From Pseudomonas fluorescens (GTDB lineage Bacteria > Pseudomonadota > Gammaproteobacteria > Pseudomonadales > Pseudomonadaceae), in NCBI RefSeq assembly GCF_000968015.1, contig NZ_LACH01000008.1, positions 124,001 through 188,000 on the forward strand: a stretch of 64,000 nucleotides of DNA, in the 5' to 3' direction. Both the position numbers and the translations under genes were made by a program. A model generated the notes under the pieces. The model had not been told where the DNA came from. It saw only the letters and a list, made by a program, of their open reading frames with translations, and did not search any database. Positions 8,583 through 18,166 of the stretch are shown piece by piece (position 1 is the first letter of the stretch; every line of letters starts with the position of its first letter).

Positions 8583-8996
8583 CCACAGGATTTCAGGTCG
8601 AAGAGAAGAAGCGGATCATCAAGTTCTTCCAACACGGCGAACATGTCAAATTGGGTACATGCCTGGGATGATTTCGTAGTCGACAGAAACGTAGGTAGTG
8701 AGGGAGTACAAAGCTACACTCTCGTTACGATTTTTCCAGCGTGCTGATAATGGGTGTCGGCCTCTACGTGGGTATCCCTGGCTGAAAAGTACCCGTTGTT
8801 GAAATACGTGCCGGTACCTTGGAAATGTCAGTGCGCTGCGTTGGGCCTCTTGGCATTTACGTAACCCATTGCGCATCGCAAGCGTCCTGCTGACTCGATG
8901 CAACGAATGCCACGTCATGGCCTCATATAAAAACGAGCGGCGCCTTTGGTGGAGAGGGGCGAGTGCGGTTTTTTCATTACAGAGGTGATTGTTTCC
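8583..8996. other. Intergenic region upstream of trehalose synthase
   Basis: About 410 bases with no frame I can support on either strand. It presumably holds the treS promoter; an AT-rich TATAAAAACG block lies near 8923. No repeats or mobile-element ends were recognised. Confidence 0.4.
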
Positions 8997-11063
8997 ATGA
9001 CGGCAGCTGAGAAAAATCATGTCGACTGGCTGGTCGAACAATCGATGCTTCATGCAGCAAAACAGCGGGCCAAGCTCTACTCGGGGCAAGGTCGATTGTG
9101 GCAACAGCCTTACGCCCATACCCGGCCCCGTGATGCTTCGGCCCTGGCGTCGGTGTGGTTCACCGCGTACCCGGCGTCCATTGTCACTCGCGAAGATGGC
9201 AGCGTGCTGGAGGCCCTGGGGGATGAAACCTTATGGCACGCGTTGTCGAGAATCGGTATCCAGGGTATTCACAATGGCCCGTTGAAAAGGTCTGGCGGCC
9301 TTTCGGGCACGGAACACACGCCGACGATTGACGGCAACTTTGACCGCATCAGTTTCGACATCGACCCGCAATTGGGCACCGAGGCTCAGCTTCAGGCGCT
9401 GGTGCGCATGGCCGCCGCGCACAATGCGGTCATCATCGACGATGTGATCCCGTCGCACACCGGTAAAGGCGCGGATTTTCGCCTTGCCGAGATGGCGTAT
9501 GAAGACTATCCGGGGCTCTACCATATGGTGGAGATCCGCGAAGAAGACTGGCCGCTCCTGCCCGACATTACCGAGGGACGCGATGCGCAGAACCTGACCT
9601 CGCAGCAGGTAGACGTTCTGCGAGACAAGCATTACATCGTCGGTCAGTTGCAACGGGTGATCTTCTTCGAGCCAGGGGTCAAGGAAACCGATTGGAGTGC
9701 GACACCGATCGTGATGGGGGTCGACGGCAAGCCGCGACGTTGGGTTTACCTGCATTACTTCAAGGAGGGGCAACCGTCGCTGAACTGGCTTGACCCGACT
9801 TTTGCCGCTCAGCAGATGATCATCGGAGATGCGCTACATGCCATCGACGTCATGGGGGCGAAAATTCTGCGTCTGGACGCCAACGGCTTCCTCGGCGTGG
9901 AACGCAAAATCGATGGCACCGCCTGGTCCGAGAGCCATCCGTTGTCGATCACTGGCAACCAACTGCTGGGCGGGGCGATTCGCAAGGCCGGTGGCTTCAG
10001 TTTCCAAGAGTTGAACCTGACGGTCGACGACATTGCCGCCATGTCCCATGGCGGCGCCGACCTGTCCTATGACTTCATCACCCGACCGGCCTACCAACAC
10101 GCCTTACTGATGGGCGACACCGAATTTTTGCGCTTGATGCTGCGTCAGATGCACAACCTCGGCATCGATCCGGGCTCGCTGATCCATGCCTTGCAGAACC
10201 ATGATGAATTGACCCTGGAACTGGTGCATTTCTGGACGCTGCACGCTCACGACACCTACCTCTATCAGGGCCAAACCTTTCCCGGCAACATCTTGCGCGA
10301 GCACATTCGCGAGCAGATGTACGAGCGCCTGGCGGGAGAACATGCTCCCTACAATCTGAAATTCGTCACCAATGGCGTGTCCTGCACCACCACCAGCATC
10401 ATTACGGCGGCTCTGGGCATTCGTGACCTCGAGGCGATAACCTCAGCGGATATTCAGCAGATCCGCCAGGTCCATCTGTTGTTGGTGATGTACAACGCCA
10501 TGCAACCCGGCGTGTTCGCATTGTCTGGCTGGGACCTGGTTGGCGCGTTGCCATTGCCTGCGGAACAAGTCGAGCATTTGATGGGCGACGGTGACACACG
10601 CTGGATTCATCGCGGTGCCTATGATCTGGTGGACCTCAACCCGCAGGCATCGATGTCGGCGGGGCGGATACCACGTCCGAAGACTTTGTATGGCAGCCTG
10701 CCGAGCCAACTGAAGGATTCGGATTCGTTCGTCTCACAACTGCGCAAAATTCTCGCTGCGCGCCGCGCCTACGACATCGCCGCCAGTCGCCAGATCCTGG
10801 TGCCGGATGTCGAGCATCCGGGGTTGCTGATCATGGTCCATGAACTGCCGGCCGGCAAAGGTACGCAAATCACCGCGCTGAACTTCGGCTCGACTCCGAT
10901 CACCGAAACTCTGCATCTGCCCAATATCGCACCGGGGCCGGTGGTCGACATCATCAATGAACGAGTCGAAGGTGATCTTACGCCTGAGGGCGAGTTCACC
11001 ATTACGCTGGATGCGTATGAGGGGTTGGCACTGCGGGTGGTGAGTAGCTCACCTATGATCTAG
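8997..11063 (+). CDS. treS: Trehalose synthase, maltose alpha-D-glucosyltransferase (GH13, CJ38 type)
   Basis: 688 residues from the ATG at 8997, which matches the start of known Pseudomonas homologues (in-frame sequence further upstream lacks support). GH13 features: nucleophile Asp in [11 protein letters not shown], acid/base Glu in GFSFQELN, and transition-state Asp in LQNHDE. Length and long shared blocks resemble the Pseudomonas stutzeri CJ38 trehalose synthase, which interconverts maltose and trehalose. It would link glycogen/maltose pools to the osmoprotectant trehalose in the cytoplasm. No fused maltokinase and no TreY/TreZ neighbours are present, so it is a stand-alone unit. A ThuA-type gene lies 9 kb away but is separately regulated. 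Confidence 0.9.
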   Translation: MTAAEKNHVDWLVEQSMLHAAKQRAKLYSGQGRLWQQPYAHTRPRDASALASVWFTAYPASIVTREDGSVLEALGDETLWHALSRIGIQGIHNGPLKRSGGLSGTEHTPTIDGNFDRISFDIDPQLGTEAQLQALVRMAAAHNAVIIDDVIPSHTGKGADFRLAEMAYEDYPGLYHMVEIREEDWPLLPDITEGRDAQNLTSQQVDVLRDKHYIVGQLQRVIFFEPGVKETDWSATPIVMGVDGKPRRWVYLHYFKEGQPSLNWLDPTFAAQQMIIGDALHAIDVMGAKILRLDANGFLGVERKIDGTAWSESHPLSITGNQLLGGAIRKAGGFSFQELNLTVDDIAAMSHGGADLSYDFITRPAYQHALLMGDTEFLRLMLRQMHNLGIDPGSLIHALQNHDELTLELVHFWTLHAHDTYLYQGQTFPGNILREHIREQMYERLAGEHAPYNLKFVTNGVSCTTTSIITAALGIRDLEAITSADIQQIRQVHLLLVMYNAMQPGVFALSGWDLVGALPLPAEQVEHLMGDGDTRWIHRGAYDLVDLNPQASMSAGRIPRPKTLYGSLPSQLKDSDSFVSQLRKILAARRAYDIAASRQILVPDVEHPGLLIMVHELPAGKGTQITALNFGSTPITETLHLPNIAPGPVVDIINERVEGDLTPEGEFTITLDAYEGLALRVVSSSPMI

Positions 11064-11079
11064 GAACCTGTAGGGGAAA

Positions 11080-11109
11080 TCGAAGTGGTTGATCGCTCAA
11101 CCACCTCGA
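11080..11109. terminator. Hairpin between convergent treS and permease genes
   Basis: TCGA-GTGGTTGA pairs with TCAACCAC-TCGA around TCGC, placed midway between the convergent stops at 11063 and 11117. No U-run, so a bidirectional stem rather than a textbook terminator. Confidence 0.45.
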
Positions 11110-11116
11110 CGGTACT

Positions 11117-12517
11117 TCAACCTCGGCTCATCACCGTTGCGTCACCAGCATCGCGCCGCTGTAGGTACACACCGATCACGACCAACATCAATGACAAGAC
11201 AGCGGAAACCCCCAATTCCATTTGATGCCCCGGGACGAAAGCCATAAGGCCCAGGAACACCAGAATAAAGGCGATGGTGATGTAAGAAAGCACCGGGAAG
11301 AAGGGCACCTTTACCAGCAGTTTTTCTCCACTCGCAATGGCACGCTTGCGAAGAATGACGTGGCTGATCGCAATCACCAGATACATAACCAACGCAATTG
11401 TGCCAATCGTCGCAATCAGTGGCACCAGAACGGCTTGCGGCAGGGTGTAGTTAGCGACCAGCAGAATCAACGATGCTGCACTGGAGTAAAAAATCGAGAT
11501 CCGTGGCACACCGTTATGTGTCGTTTTAGCCCATGATCGCGGAGCGTCACCTCGTGAAGCGAGGGAGTAACCCATCCGTGAGGCGGTGAAGATTGCAGAG
11601 TTCAAGGTGCTGGCGACGCCAACCAGGATGACGGTCTGGACAATCGTCGCCGCAGCGGGAATGTTCATCGCTTCCAGCGTTGCCTGGAAAGAACCGTTCG
11701 CCAGCGCCGGGGCGTTCCAGGCAACCAGGCTCACGATCACGAAAATTGAGCCGAAGTAGAAAATCACCATCCGCCAGACAACCGATCGTATGGCTTTGCG
11801 AATGCTGGTACGCGGATCCGGGGATTCGGCGGCGGCAATGGTGACGATCTCCATGCCGGTGAAGCTGAACATCGCCAGTACCAGCGCGGCGAGTATGCCC
11901 TTGCCGCCCGTAGGGGCGAAGCCACCATCAATCCAGAGGTGGCTCACACCGCTGGTTGTGGAGCCAGGTAATAATCCGAAGATCGCAGCGAGGCCCAGCG
12001 CGATGAAGGCCAAGATAGTGATGACCTTGAACAGCGAGAACCAGTACTCCAGGGTGCCAAAGTTCTTGACGCTGAGGATGTTGGTGGCCGTCAGCAAAGC
12101 GATCATGACGGCGCCCACCCACATTGACGGTACACCCAGCCAGCCGCCGAGGATGTCCGAGGCGACGATGGCCTCAAGCGGGATGACCAGCACATAGAAC
12201 CACCAATACAACCATCCGATAGAGAAGCCGGCCCAGCGTCCCAATGCCTGTTGAGCGTAAGTTGAGAATGAGCCCGTATCCGGATTGGCGGTCGCCAGTT
12301 CTCCCAACATGGTCATAACCAAAATGACCATGACCGCGGCGATAGCGAACGAGACAAGGACTGCCGGGCCAGCGGCGGAAATAGCGCTGGCCGATCCGAC
12401 GAAAAAGCCGGCGCCGATCACACCGCCAATCGAGATCATGGTGATCTGCCGGCTGTTAAGGCCTTTTGAAAGTTTGCCGCCAACAGGCGGAGTCTCCTGC
12501 GTGTTGTAAGTGCTCAT
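11117..12517 (-). CDS. APC-superfamily amino-acid permease (GabP-like)
   Basis: 466 residues with about 12 membrane segments. It begins with the amino-acid/GABA permease signature: GLNSRQITMISIGGVIGAGFF in TM1, then the conserved MLGELATANPDTGSFSTYA loop. TM6 has the FSFTGMEIVTIAAAES block, and TM8 has the STLNSAIFTASRMGYSLA block. It should be a cytoplasmic-membrane proton-coupled importer of an amino acid or amine. It lies 78 nt downstream of an MFS gene on the same strand and may be a second gene of that LacI-operator-controlled unit, which would make it part of the catabolic supercluster. Confidence 0.85.
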   Translation of the reverse strand: MSTYNTQETPPVGGKLSKGLNSRQITMISIGGVIGAGFFVGSASAISAAGPAVLVSFAIAAVMVILVMTMLGELATANPDTGSFSTYAQQALGRWAGFSIGWLYWWFYVLVIPLEAIVASDILGGWLGVPSMWVGAVMIALLTATNILSVKNFGTLEYWFSLFKVITILAFIALGLAAIFGLLPGSTTSGVSHLWIDGGFAPTGGKGILAALVLAMFSFTGMEIVTIAAAESPDPRTSIRKAIRSVVWRMVIFYFGSIFVIVSLVAWNAPALANGSFQATLEAMNIPAAATIVQTVILVGVASTLNSAIFTASRMGYSLASRGDAPRSWAKTTHNGVPRISIFYSSAASLILLVANYTLPQAVLVPLIATIGTIALVMYLVIAISHVILRKRAIASGEKLLVKVPFFPVLSYITIAFILVFLGLMAFVPGHQMELGVSAVLSLMLVVIGVYLQRRDAGDATVMSRG

Positions 12518-12595
12518 TGGTATAGATCCCCCGATTTTATTGTTGTCAGAACCCCGGACGAGATGAGTCGCCAGTTTCTTTTCGCTGCTGCACGT

Positions 12596-13891
12596 TTAGA
12601 GAACATTTTTTTTTAATGAGGCGTTGTTGCTGCGTGCAAGGCGTTGTTTATCGGTCGAAGCTGTTTTGGGTGTTCGCGTCAGCAATGGGCCGAGCGTTGC
12701 CAGCAAGCCCAGCATGATCAACGGGAAAAACATCAGCCTGCCCAGGCCAAAGTTGCTGACAATCACCGTGATGGCGGCCGGCCCCACAAGCATCCCGGAG
12801 AACCCGATACAGTTAACGATGCCGATGTTGCGACCCGCATGTTGTGGGTCGCGGCGTCCGGCGGCAGAAATCATCAGGGGGGCGATGCAGGACAGTCCGA
12901 GGCCGAACAGTGCGAAGCCGAAGATGCCGGTCACTGCGGTGCCACCGACAATGGTGATGATCATGCCGAGGACACACAGCGTCCCGCAGCCGAAAACCAC
13001 CTGTGAATTACCGAACGCGGCAGCCAACCGGTCACCAAAAAGACGCCCGACAAAGGCTGCACCAACGAAGACGGAGACTGCCATGCCGGCTGTCGAGGTC
13101 GTTGTCGAGAACTCACGCCGAATGTATTCCTGGCCCCAGTCGGCAATCGCGTTTTCTCCCATCATGCTGCCTAGCAACAGGGTACCGAGCGCAATCATGA
13201 CCAGTAACGTTTTGGTCGATGGGCCTTTGCCTGACTCATCTGTCGAGCGGGCGCCTGTGTGCCAGTCGCTGGATGACGACTCGGGAACATCATGCTTGCC
13301 GAGCAGCCATCGGCTGAAAAAACAGCCCACGATAAATAGCGCCACGCCAAGTACGGTGTAGGGCACTTGCACGCTGTCGGTGTAGAAACCGGTCAGCCAA
13401 CTGCACACCATCCCCAGCAGAAAGCCGCCCAGTGAATAAAACGCGTGGAAGCCAGACATGATCGAGCGCTGGTAGAAGCGTTCGACTTGAACACCATGCG
13501 CATTCAACGCGGTATCCAGCGCGCCTCGCAGTAGACCGAGCACAACACCGAAGCACAACGCGAACCAGAAATTACTGACGAAACCCAGCGGAATAATGGA
13601 GAGGGGATACGCGAGTGCGCACACCGTGATGACTGGCTTTGCACCGAAAGTGTCCAACAAGCGGCCAACCCACAGCGCACCCGTTGCCGAACCCACACCA
13701 ACCCCGAGTGCGACTAAACCGAAGTTCGCATCTCCCAACTCGCCGGTAAAGCCCAGTTGCGCTCTGAAGACACTGACACCTGTCGACCAGATGTACATCA
13801 TGGCGCCAATCATCATGAAGCCCAGGAAAGTCGCGATGCGCGCCTTGCGAATGCGATCGGGGATCTGTGTTCTTTGAATGTTGTTAATCAC
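12596..13891 (-). CDS. MFS transporter, YbjJ/FucP-like
   Basis: 431 residues with 12 predicted membrane segments. It contains the RSIMSGFHAFYSLGG block typical of the YbjJ-type branch of the major facilitator superfamily, also present in its divergent neighbour at 14151 (SGFHGLFSLG). The two are therefore paralogues facing each other across a shared control region. The 14-bp operator GTTATACGTATAAC lies 62 nt upstream, so it is probably repressed by the nearby LacI protein. Likely a sugar- or polyol-type proton symporter or an exporter; cargo unknown. Confidence 0.85.
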   Translation of the reverse strand: MINNIQRTQIPDRIRKARIATFLGFMMIGAMMYIWSTGVSVFRAQLGFTGELGDANFGLVALGVGVGSATGALWVGRLLDTFGAKPVITVCALAYPLSIIPLGFVSNFWFALCFGVVLGLLRGALDTALNAHGVQVERFYQRSIMSGFHAFYSLGGFLLGMVCSWLTGFYTDSVQVPYTVLGVALFIVGCFFSRWLLGKHDVPESSSSDWHTGARSTDESGKGPSTKTLLVMIALGTLLLGSMMGENAIADWGQEYIRREFSTTTSTAGMAVSVFVGAAFVGRLFGDRLAAAFGNSQVVFGCGTLCVLGMIITIVGGTAVTGIFGFALFGLGLSCIAPLMISAAGRRDPQHAGRNIGIVNCIGFSGMLVGPAAITVIVSNFGLGRLMFFPLIMLGLLATLGPLLTRTPKTASTDKQRLARSNNASLKKNVL

Positions 13892-13953
13892 GCTGCATTG
13901 TCCCTTTTGTTTTTTTTGGGGTGTTCATGCAATTGGAAGGTTATGTGGTTAGG

Positions 13954-13967
13954 GTTATACGTATAAC
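13954..13967. promoter_or_regulatory. LacI-type operator O1
   Basis: Perfect 14-bp palindrome GTTATACGTATAAC, 62 nt upstream of the MFS start at 13891. The same sequence recurs at 14110 and 20704, and with one change at 20887. The odd-even symmetric centre CG is typical of LacI/GalR operators. Confidence 0.75.
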
Positions 13968-14109
13968 TTTATAAAAGTAACATTGGCAACAGACTGGCTG
14001 TCAATCCTTTTCGATTTTGTGGCCAGTGCGTGCAGATTCGAATCTCAAGTCCTACTGGGCGTGGTTGTCCTGCTTTTCGTTGTCCTGTTGGCCTATTTTA
14101 TTGTTTTGA

Positions 14110-14123
14110 GTTATACGTATAAC
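14110..14123. promoter_or_regulatory. LacI-type operator O2
   Basis: Perfect copy of GTTATACGTATAAC, ending 27 nt before the GTG start of the second MFS gene. It lies 156 bp from O1, close to a whole number of helical turns, so repression by looping is conceivable. Confidence 0.75.
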
Positions 14124-14150
14124 CTTAATGAATCGAACACAGAGGTTTGC

Positions 14151-15320
14151 GTGTCGTCTCAAGAATTGGTATTGCCGTGTGCCACACCTGATATGGCCGC
14201 CTACCGGCTGACATTTCTGATGTCAGGCCTTTGCATGGGCGCATGGGCACCTCTGGTTCCTTATGCACGTAGTCGAGCAGGGGTCGACGACGGTGCGTTA
14301 GGCCTGCTGTTGCTATGCCTCGGCCTGGGCTCACTGGTGATGATGCCGCTTGCCGGCATTCTGAACGCCAGGAAAGGTTGCCGCTTCACCATGCACGTCG
14401 GTATCGCACTGGTATTACTGACATTGCCGATGCTAGCGACGACGCATTCATTTGCAGGCTTGATGTTTGCCTTGACAGTTTTCGGCGCTGGGTGCGGATC
14501 AGTCGACGTGACGATGAACGTACAAGGGGTGATGGTGGAGCGCGCGACGGGCCGTTCACTCATGTCAGGCTTTCATGGATTGTTCAGCCTGGGAACGATT
14601 GTCAGTGCGGCGGGTATGACCATCTTGTTATGGCTCGGCGCTACGCCTTTGCTGGCGAGCAGCGCGGTGTTGGCGGCACTGGTCGCTTTCGCCCTGACCG
14701 CCGGGCGGCAAATGTTGGGGCGCAGCGGCGATGAAGGCAGCCCGATATTTGTCCGGCCCACGCGAAAAGTCTTGTTGTTGGGCTTGCTCTGTCTGTTCGC
14801 CTTTCTCGCGGAAGGGGCGATTCTTGACTGGAGCGCGGTGTTTCTCGCGGAGGTACGTGGAGTTCAGCATTCGATTGCCGGCCTGGGCTACGCGGCGTTC
14901 GCCGTGATGATGGCCTTGGGACGATTGAGTGGCGACCGGATTCTGCTGAAGCTTGGTTCGCGCGTGGTGCTCATCGGTGGCGGCCTTATTGTCATACTGG
15001 GTTTCATGATGGTTGTGCTGGCGACGAACTGGCTCCTAAACCTGGTGGGGTTCGCCGTCATAGGTATTGGTTTGGCGAACATTGCTCCGGTTTACTTATC
15101 GCTGGCAGGTGCCCAACAGACGATGCCGGGTGAGTTGGCGATTGCCGCGGCAACCAGTCTCGGTTACCTCGGCATCTTGATGGGTCCGGCAGTCATTGGA
15201 CTCTTCGCTCACGCGACCAGTCTGTCTGCGGCGCTGCTCGCAGTCGCTTCATTAATGATCGCGATCATGGTCAGTGCTACTCGACTGGTTCCGAAGGCTT
15301 CCCGTCAACGGTTACACTGA
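14151..15320 (+). CDS. MFS transporter, YbjJ/FucP-like, paralogue of 12596-13891
   Basis: 389 residues from the GTG at 14151, chosen because AGAGG lies 5 nt upstream and the following sequence begins directly with a canonical MFS first helix (YRLTFLMSGLCMGAWAPLVP). The frame is also open back to 13983 and would add a hydrophobic segment, but that would place the O2 operator inside the coding region. It contains RSLMSGFHGLFSLG. It is followed by the LacI gene after 56 nt, so transporter and repressor are probably cotranscribed, giving autoregulation through O2. Confidence 0.85.
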   Translation: MSSQELVLPCATPDMAAYRLTFLMSGLCMGAWAPLVPYARSRAGVDDGALGLLLLCLGLGSLVMMPLAGILNARKGCRFTMHVGIALVLLTLPMLATTHSFAGLMFALTVFGAGCGSVDVTMNVQGVMVERATGRSLMSGFHGLFSLGTIVSAAGMTILLWLGATPLLASSAVLAALVAFALTAGRQMLGRSGDEGSPIFVRPTRKVLLLGLLCLFAFLAEGAILDWSAVFLAEVRGVQHSIAGLGYAAFAVMMALGRLSGDRILLKLGSRVVLIGGGLIVILGFMMVVLATNWLLNLVGFAVIGIGLANIAPVYLSLAGAQQTMPGELAIAAATSLGYLGILMGPAVIGLFAHATSLSAALLAVASLMIAIMVSATRLVPKASRQRLH

Positions 15321-15376
15321 GTGCATGTTTTTTCACGGACCTCGTATGAGGTTTCAAAAAGATTGGGAAGCAAGCG

Positions 15377-16477
15377 ATGGCATCCGTTTCAATGAAAGAT
15401 GTAGCACTGGCGGCGGGGGTGTCTCAGCCTGCGGTGTCGTACGCTTACAATCGCCCCTCCAAATTGTCGCAAGCCCAGCGTGAGCACATCCTTGAGGTGG
15501 CCGCCTCATTGGGCTACCCGGGACCCAATGTTCTGGGACGAAGCCTTCGCTCGGGCAAGATCGGGGCGATCGGGCTGATGATGATGGACAAATTGTCCCT
15601 GGCGTTCGCCGATCCCTGCACCATCGCCTTATTGCGCGGGATCAGTGAAGTAGGGGAGCTGGAAAATGTCGCGCTGACGTTGTTTCCACTCAATAACAAC
15701 CGGCTCGTCGGTCGTGCGCAGGCGGCGAATCACGGCAGCCTTGCTCTTCGCGGGCTGGTGGACGGTTTGATTATCTCAACCTTGCCTGATGATCACCCAG
15801 CCGTATTGGCCGTGGTGAAACAGAACATTCCGTTTGTGGTGATCGATTCCCCACTGGTGGAAGACTCATTTTTTGTCGGGATTGATGATCGCGGTGCCGC
15901 CCGTACGCAGATGCAACACCTGCTGGACCTGGGGCATCGCAAAATAGGCATCATCATTGACCGTCTGAACCCCGACGGTTATCGCGGCCCGATTGATCAG
16001 CAGCGATTCAAAAGCGCCAGTGAGCGCATTGTGAGAGAGCGGCTGACCGGGTACGTGGAAGCGGCGAGTGTGGCCGGCCTGGCCTTCGAGGACCTGAGCA
16101 TTATCGAGGCCGGTGGACTTGATTCGACGGCGGGGCAAGCGGCCGCCTTCACGCTGCTGACGTCCAACGACGTCACGGCGGTGGTTGCCTGCTCGGATGT
16201 GATGGCGATCGCCTGCATGAAAACGGCTCACGCGCTCAATCGCAATGTCCCGCAAACCCTTTCCGTAATTGGCTTTGACGATATTCCTGAGGCGGTTCAG
16301 CTCGGTTTGACCACGATTGGCCAGCCCATGGTGGAGAAGGGCGTTTACGCCGCAAGAATGCTGACCGAACAACTGAATGCGCCAGCCGGCACCCGGCTCG
16401 AACCCGAGCAGAAGATTTTCGCCACGAAATTGATTGTGCGCACATCGACGCTCAATGTGCAGGCAGCAGACGCTTAA
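15377..16477 (+). CDS. LacI/GalR-family transcriptional regulator
   Basis: 366 residues. The N-terminal LacI helix-turn-helix (SMKDVALAAGVSQPAVSYAY, residues 5-25) is followed by a hinge helix (GRSLRSGKIGAIGL) and a periplasmic-binding-protein-like ligand domain ending in the conserved SVIGFDDIPEA and LTTIGQP blocks. The ligand domain suggests a sugar, polyol or nucleoside-like effector. It sits amid four copies of a 14-bp palindrome in front of MFS1, MFS2, the thuA-type operon and the HisD-like gene, so it is the obvious candidate repressor of those promoters. Confidence 0.92.
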   Translation: MASVSMKDVALAAGVSQPAVSYAYNRPSKLSQAQREHILEVAASLGYPGPNVLGRSLRSGKIGAIGLMMMDKLSLAFADPCTIALLRGISEVGELENVALTLFPLNNNRLVGRAQAANHGSLALRGLVDGLIISTLPDDHPAVLAVVKQNIPFVVIDSPLVEDSFFVGIDDRGAARTQMQHLLDLGHRKIGIIIDRLNPDGYRGPIDQQRFKSASERIVRERLTGYVEAASVAGLAFEDLSIIEAGGLDSTAGQAAAFTLLTSNDVTAVVACSDVMAIACMKTAHALNRNVPQTLSVIGFDDIPEAVQLGLTTIGQPMVEKGVYAARMLTEQLNAPAGTRLEPEQKIFATKLIVRTSTLNVQAADA

Positions 16478-16538
16478 GAACTCGCAGGGCTGCGGCGTAA
16501 AGTACGCCGCAGCCATTCTTCAGGTTGGTTTTTACCGT

Positions 16539-18149
16539 TCAACTCGGCAGGCGTTTGAAGCTCGCCGCGACCCGAAGGGCATTGGCGGCGATGGTCAGTG
16601 CCGGATTGACCGCGGCCGATGAGGGGAAGAAAGAGCTGTCGACCACCCAGACGTTATTCAGGTCATGCAGCTTGCAATTCACGTCCAGCACACTGGTAGC
16701 GGGGTCGGTGCCCATCACGGCAGTGCCGCATTGATGCGAGTTGGTGGCAATCCCCATGCGTGCTTTCAGAATCACTGGATAGCCCGCCTCGCGCATCACT
16801 TTACTGGTCTTGCTCACCAAACCTTCATGAGCCTTGAGGTTGTTCGGCGTCCAGTGGACCTTGATCGCACCACGCTGTTTGTCATACGTGACGCGGTTTT
16901 CCTGCGTCGGCAAATCCTCAGAGGTCAGATACAGGTCGACGCTGTGGTCGGTGATGTATCGCGATGCGAACTTTGGCAGCCACGGGCGCATGGAGGTAAT
17001 CATGGGCTCACGGATTTTTCCCAGCATCTGCACGTTACCCAGCGGGAACGAATTGTGCGGGCTGGCGCTGTACCAGTCGTTGATGGCCAGGGTCTTCTGG
17101 AAGATCACTTTGTTCTTGCGTCGCGGGTCCACCGCCAGCATGAAGGTGCTGTTGTGAACCATGTAGTTGCGCCCCAGTTGCCCAGAGCTGTTGCCAAGGC
17201 CTTCAGGGTGCTGATCGTTCGCCGACTTGAACAACAGGGCTGCGCTGTTCACCGCGCCGCACGCCAGGACAAAACGTTTGGCTCGAAGCGTCACCTCGCG
17301 GCCATCAATCAGGCCACGGGCCTCGTTCACGGTCCGGCCGTCGGTGCCGGTGATCAGTTGTTTGATCGTGGTGCGGGTCATCAGCCTGACGGTGCCACTG
17401 CGCAAGGCAGGTCTCAGCGCCGATACTTCAGCGTCAGCCTTGGCATCGACGAGGCAAGGATAGCCGTCGCAGGTTGAACACAATACGCAGTCACCGCCGT
17501 CGCCATAATCCACCGCTGCCGGCATCACGAAGGGTTTGAGCCCGGAACGCCGCATGCTTTGTTCCAGCGGAATCAGGGCGGGGTCATGTTTGAGCGCAGG
17601 TAGCGGAAAAGGGCCCGAGCGCCAGGGTTCGCTGGGGTCGATGCCGGCCTGGCCATGCACCCGATAAAGCTTTTCGGCTTCGGCGTACCAGGGTTCCAAC
17701 TGCGCGTAACTGATGGGCCATGCGGGTGAAACGCCCTCGGCGTGCTGAATTTCGCCAAAATCCTCTTCGCGAAACCGTGGCAGCATGGCGCCGTAGAATT
17801 TGGTGTTGCCGCCGACGTAATAAAACACCCCCGGCGAAAACGCTTGATTGGATTCATCCAGCCACTGTTCGGCATTGCGATAGCGGCCTTCGGCGAACAC
17901 CGATTCGCTGCTCCAGTTCTGTATTTCACGGGGCAGGAAATCCCCCCGTTCGACGATCACAATGTCCAGCCCACTCTCGCGCAGCGCATGGGCAAAGGTT
18001 GAGCCGCCCATGCCCGAGCCGATAATCACGACATCACAGTTGATATTGCCATCTGCATCAGGTGTCACCACGTCGAGGGCGCGCGGTTCGCGCGGCGCCC
18101 CCGGTTGTGGATTCAGCTCTGCATGATGCGAAATCAAGGCATCACTCAT
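16539..18149 (-). CDS. GMC-type FAD-dependent oxidoreductase (pyranose-oxidase-like C-terminus)
   Basis: 536 residues. The FAD-binding dinucleotide fold is near residue 38 (CDVVIIGSGMGGSTFAHAL), followed by ERGDFLP. A CVLCSTCDGYPCLVDAKADA cysteine block lies mid-protein, and the C-terminal GMC domain carries SHQCGTAVMG (active-site His) and the NPALTIAANALR tail with the paired Asn. It differs from the two choline-dehydrogenase-type GMC proteins at 24.8 and 39.3 kb and resembles enzymes oxidising sugar or polyol hydroxyls to ketones. No export signal is seen. Last gene of the LacI-operator-controlled unit after the ThuA and ThDP genes (17-nt gap). Confidence 0.85.
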   Translation of the reverse strand: MSDALISHHAELNPQPGAPREPRALDVVTPDADGNINCDVVIIGSGMGGSTFAHALRESGLDIVIVERGDFLPREIQNWSSESVFAEGRYRNAEQWLDESNQAFSPGVFYYVGGNTKFYGAMLPRFREEDFGEIQHAEGVSPAWPISYAQLEPWYAEAEKLYRVHGQAGIDPSEPWRSGPFPLPALKHDPALIPLEQSMRRSGLKPFVMPAAVDYGDGGDCVLCSTCDGYPCLVDAKADAEVSALRPALRSGTVRLMTRTTIKQLITGTDGRTVNEARGLIDGREVTLRAKRFVLACGAVNSAALLFKSANDQHPEGLGNSSGQLGRNYMVHNSTFMLAVDPRRKNKVIFQKTLAINDWYSASPHNSFPLGNVQMLGKIREPMITSMRPWLPKFASRYITDHSVDLYLTSEDLPTQENRVTYDKQRGAIKVHWTPNNLKAHEGLVSKTSKVMREAGYPVILKARMGIATNSHQCGTAVMGTDPATSVLDVNCKLHDLNNVWVVDSSFFPSSAAVNPALTIAANALRVAASFKRLPS

Positions 18150-18166
18150 TTGAGCTGCTCCAGTTC

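Noticed and set aside
14030..14050. ATTCGAATCT string as a tRNA T-loop
   Set aside because: No acceptor stem, anticodon arm or CCA context surrounds it; no tRNA was found anywhere in the window.
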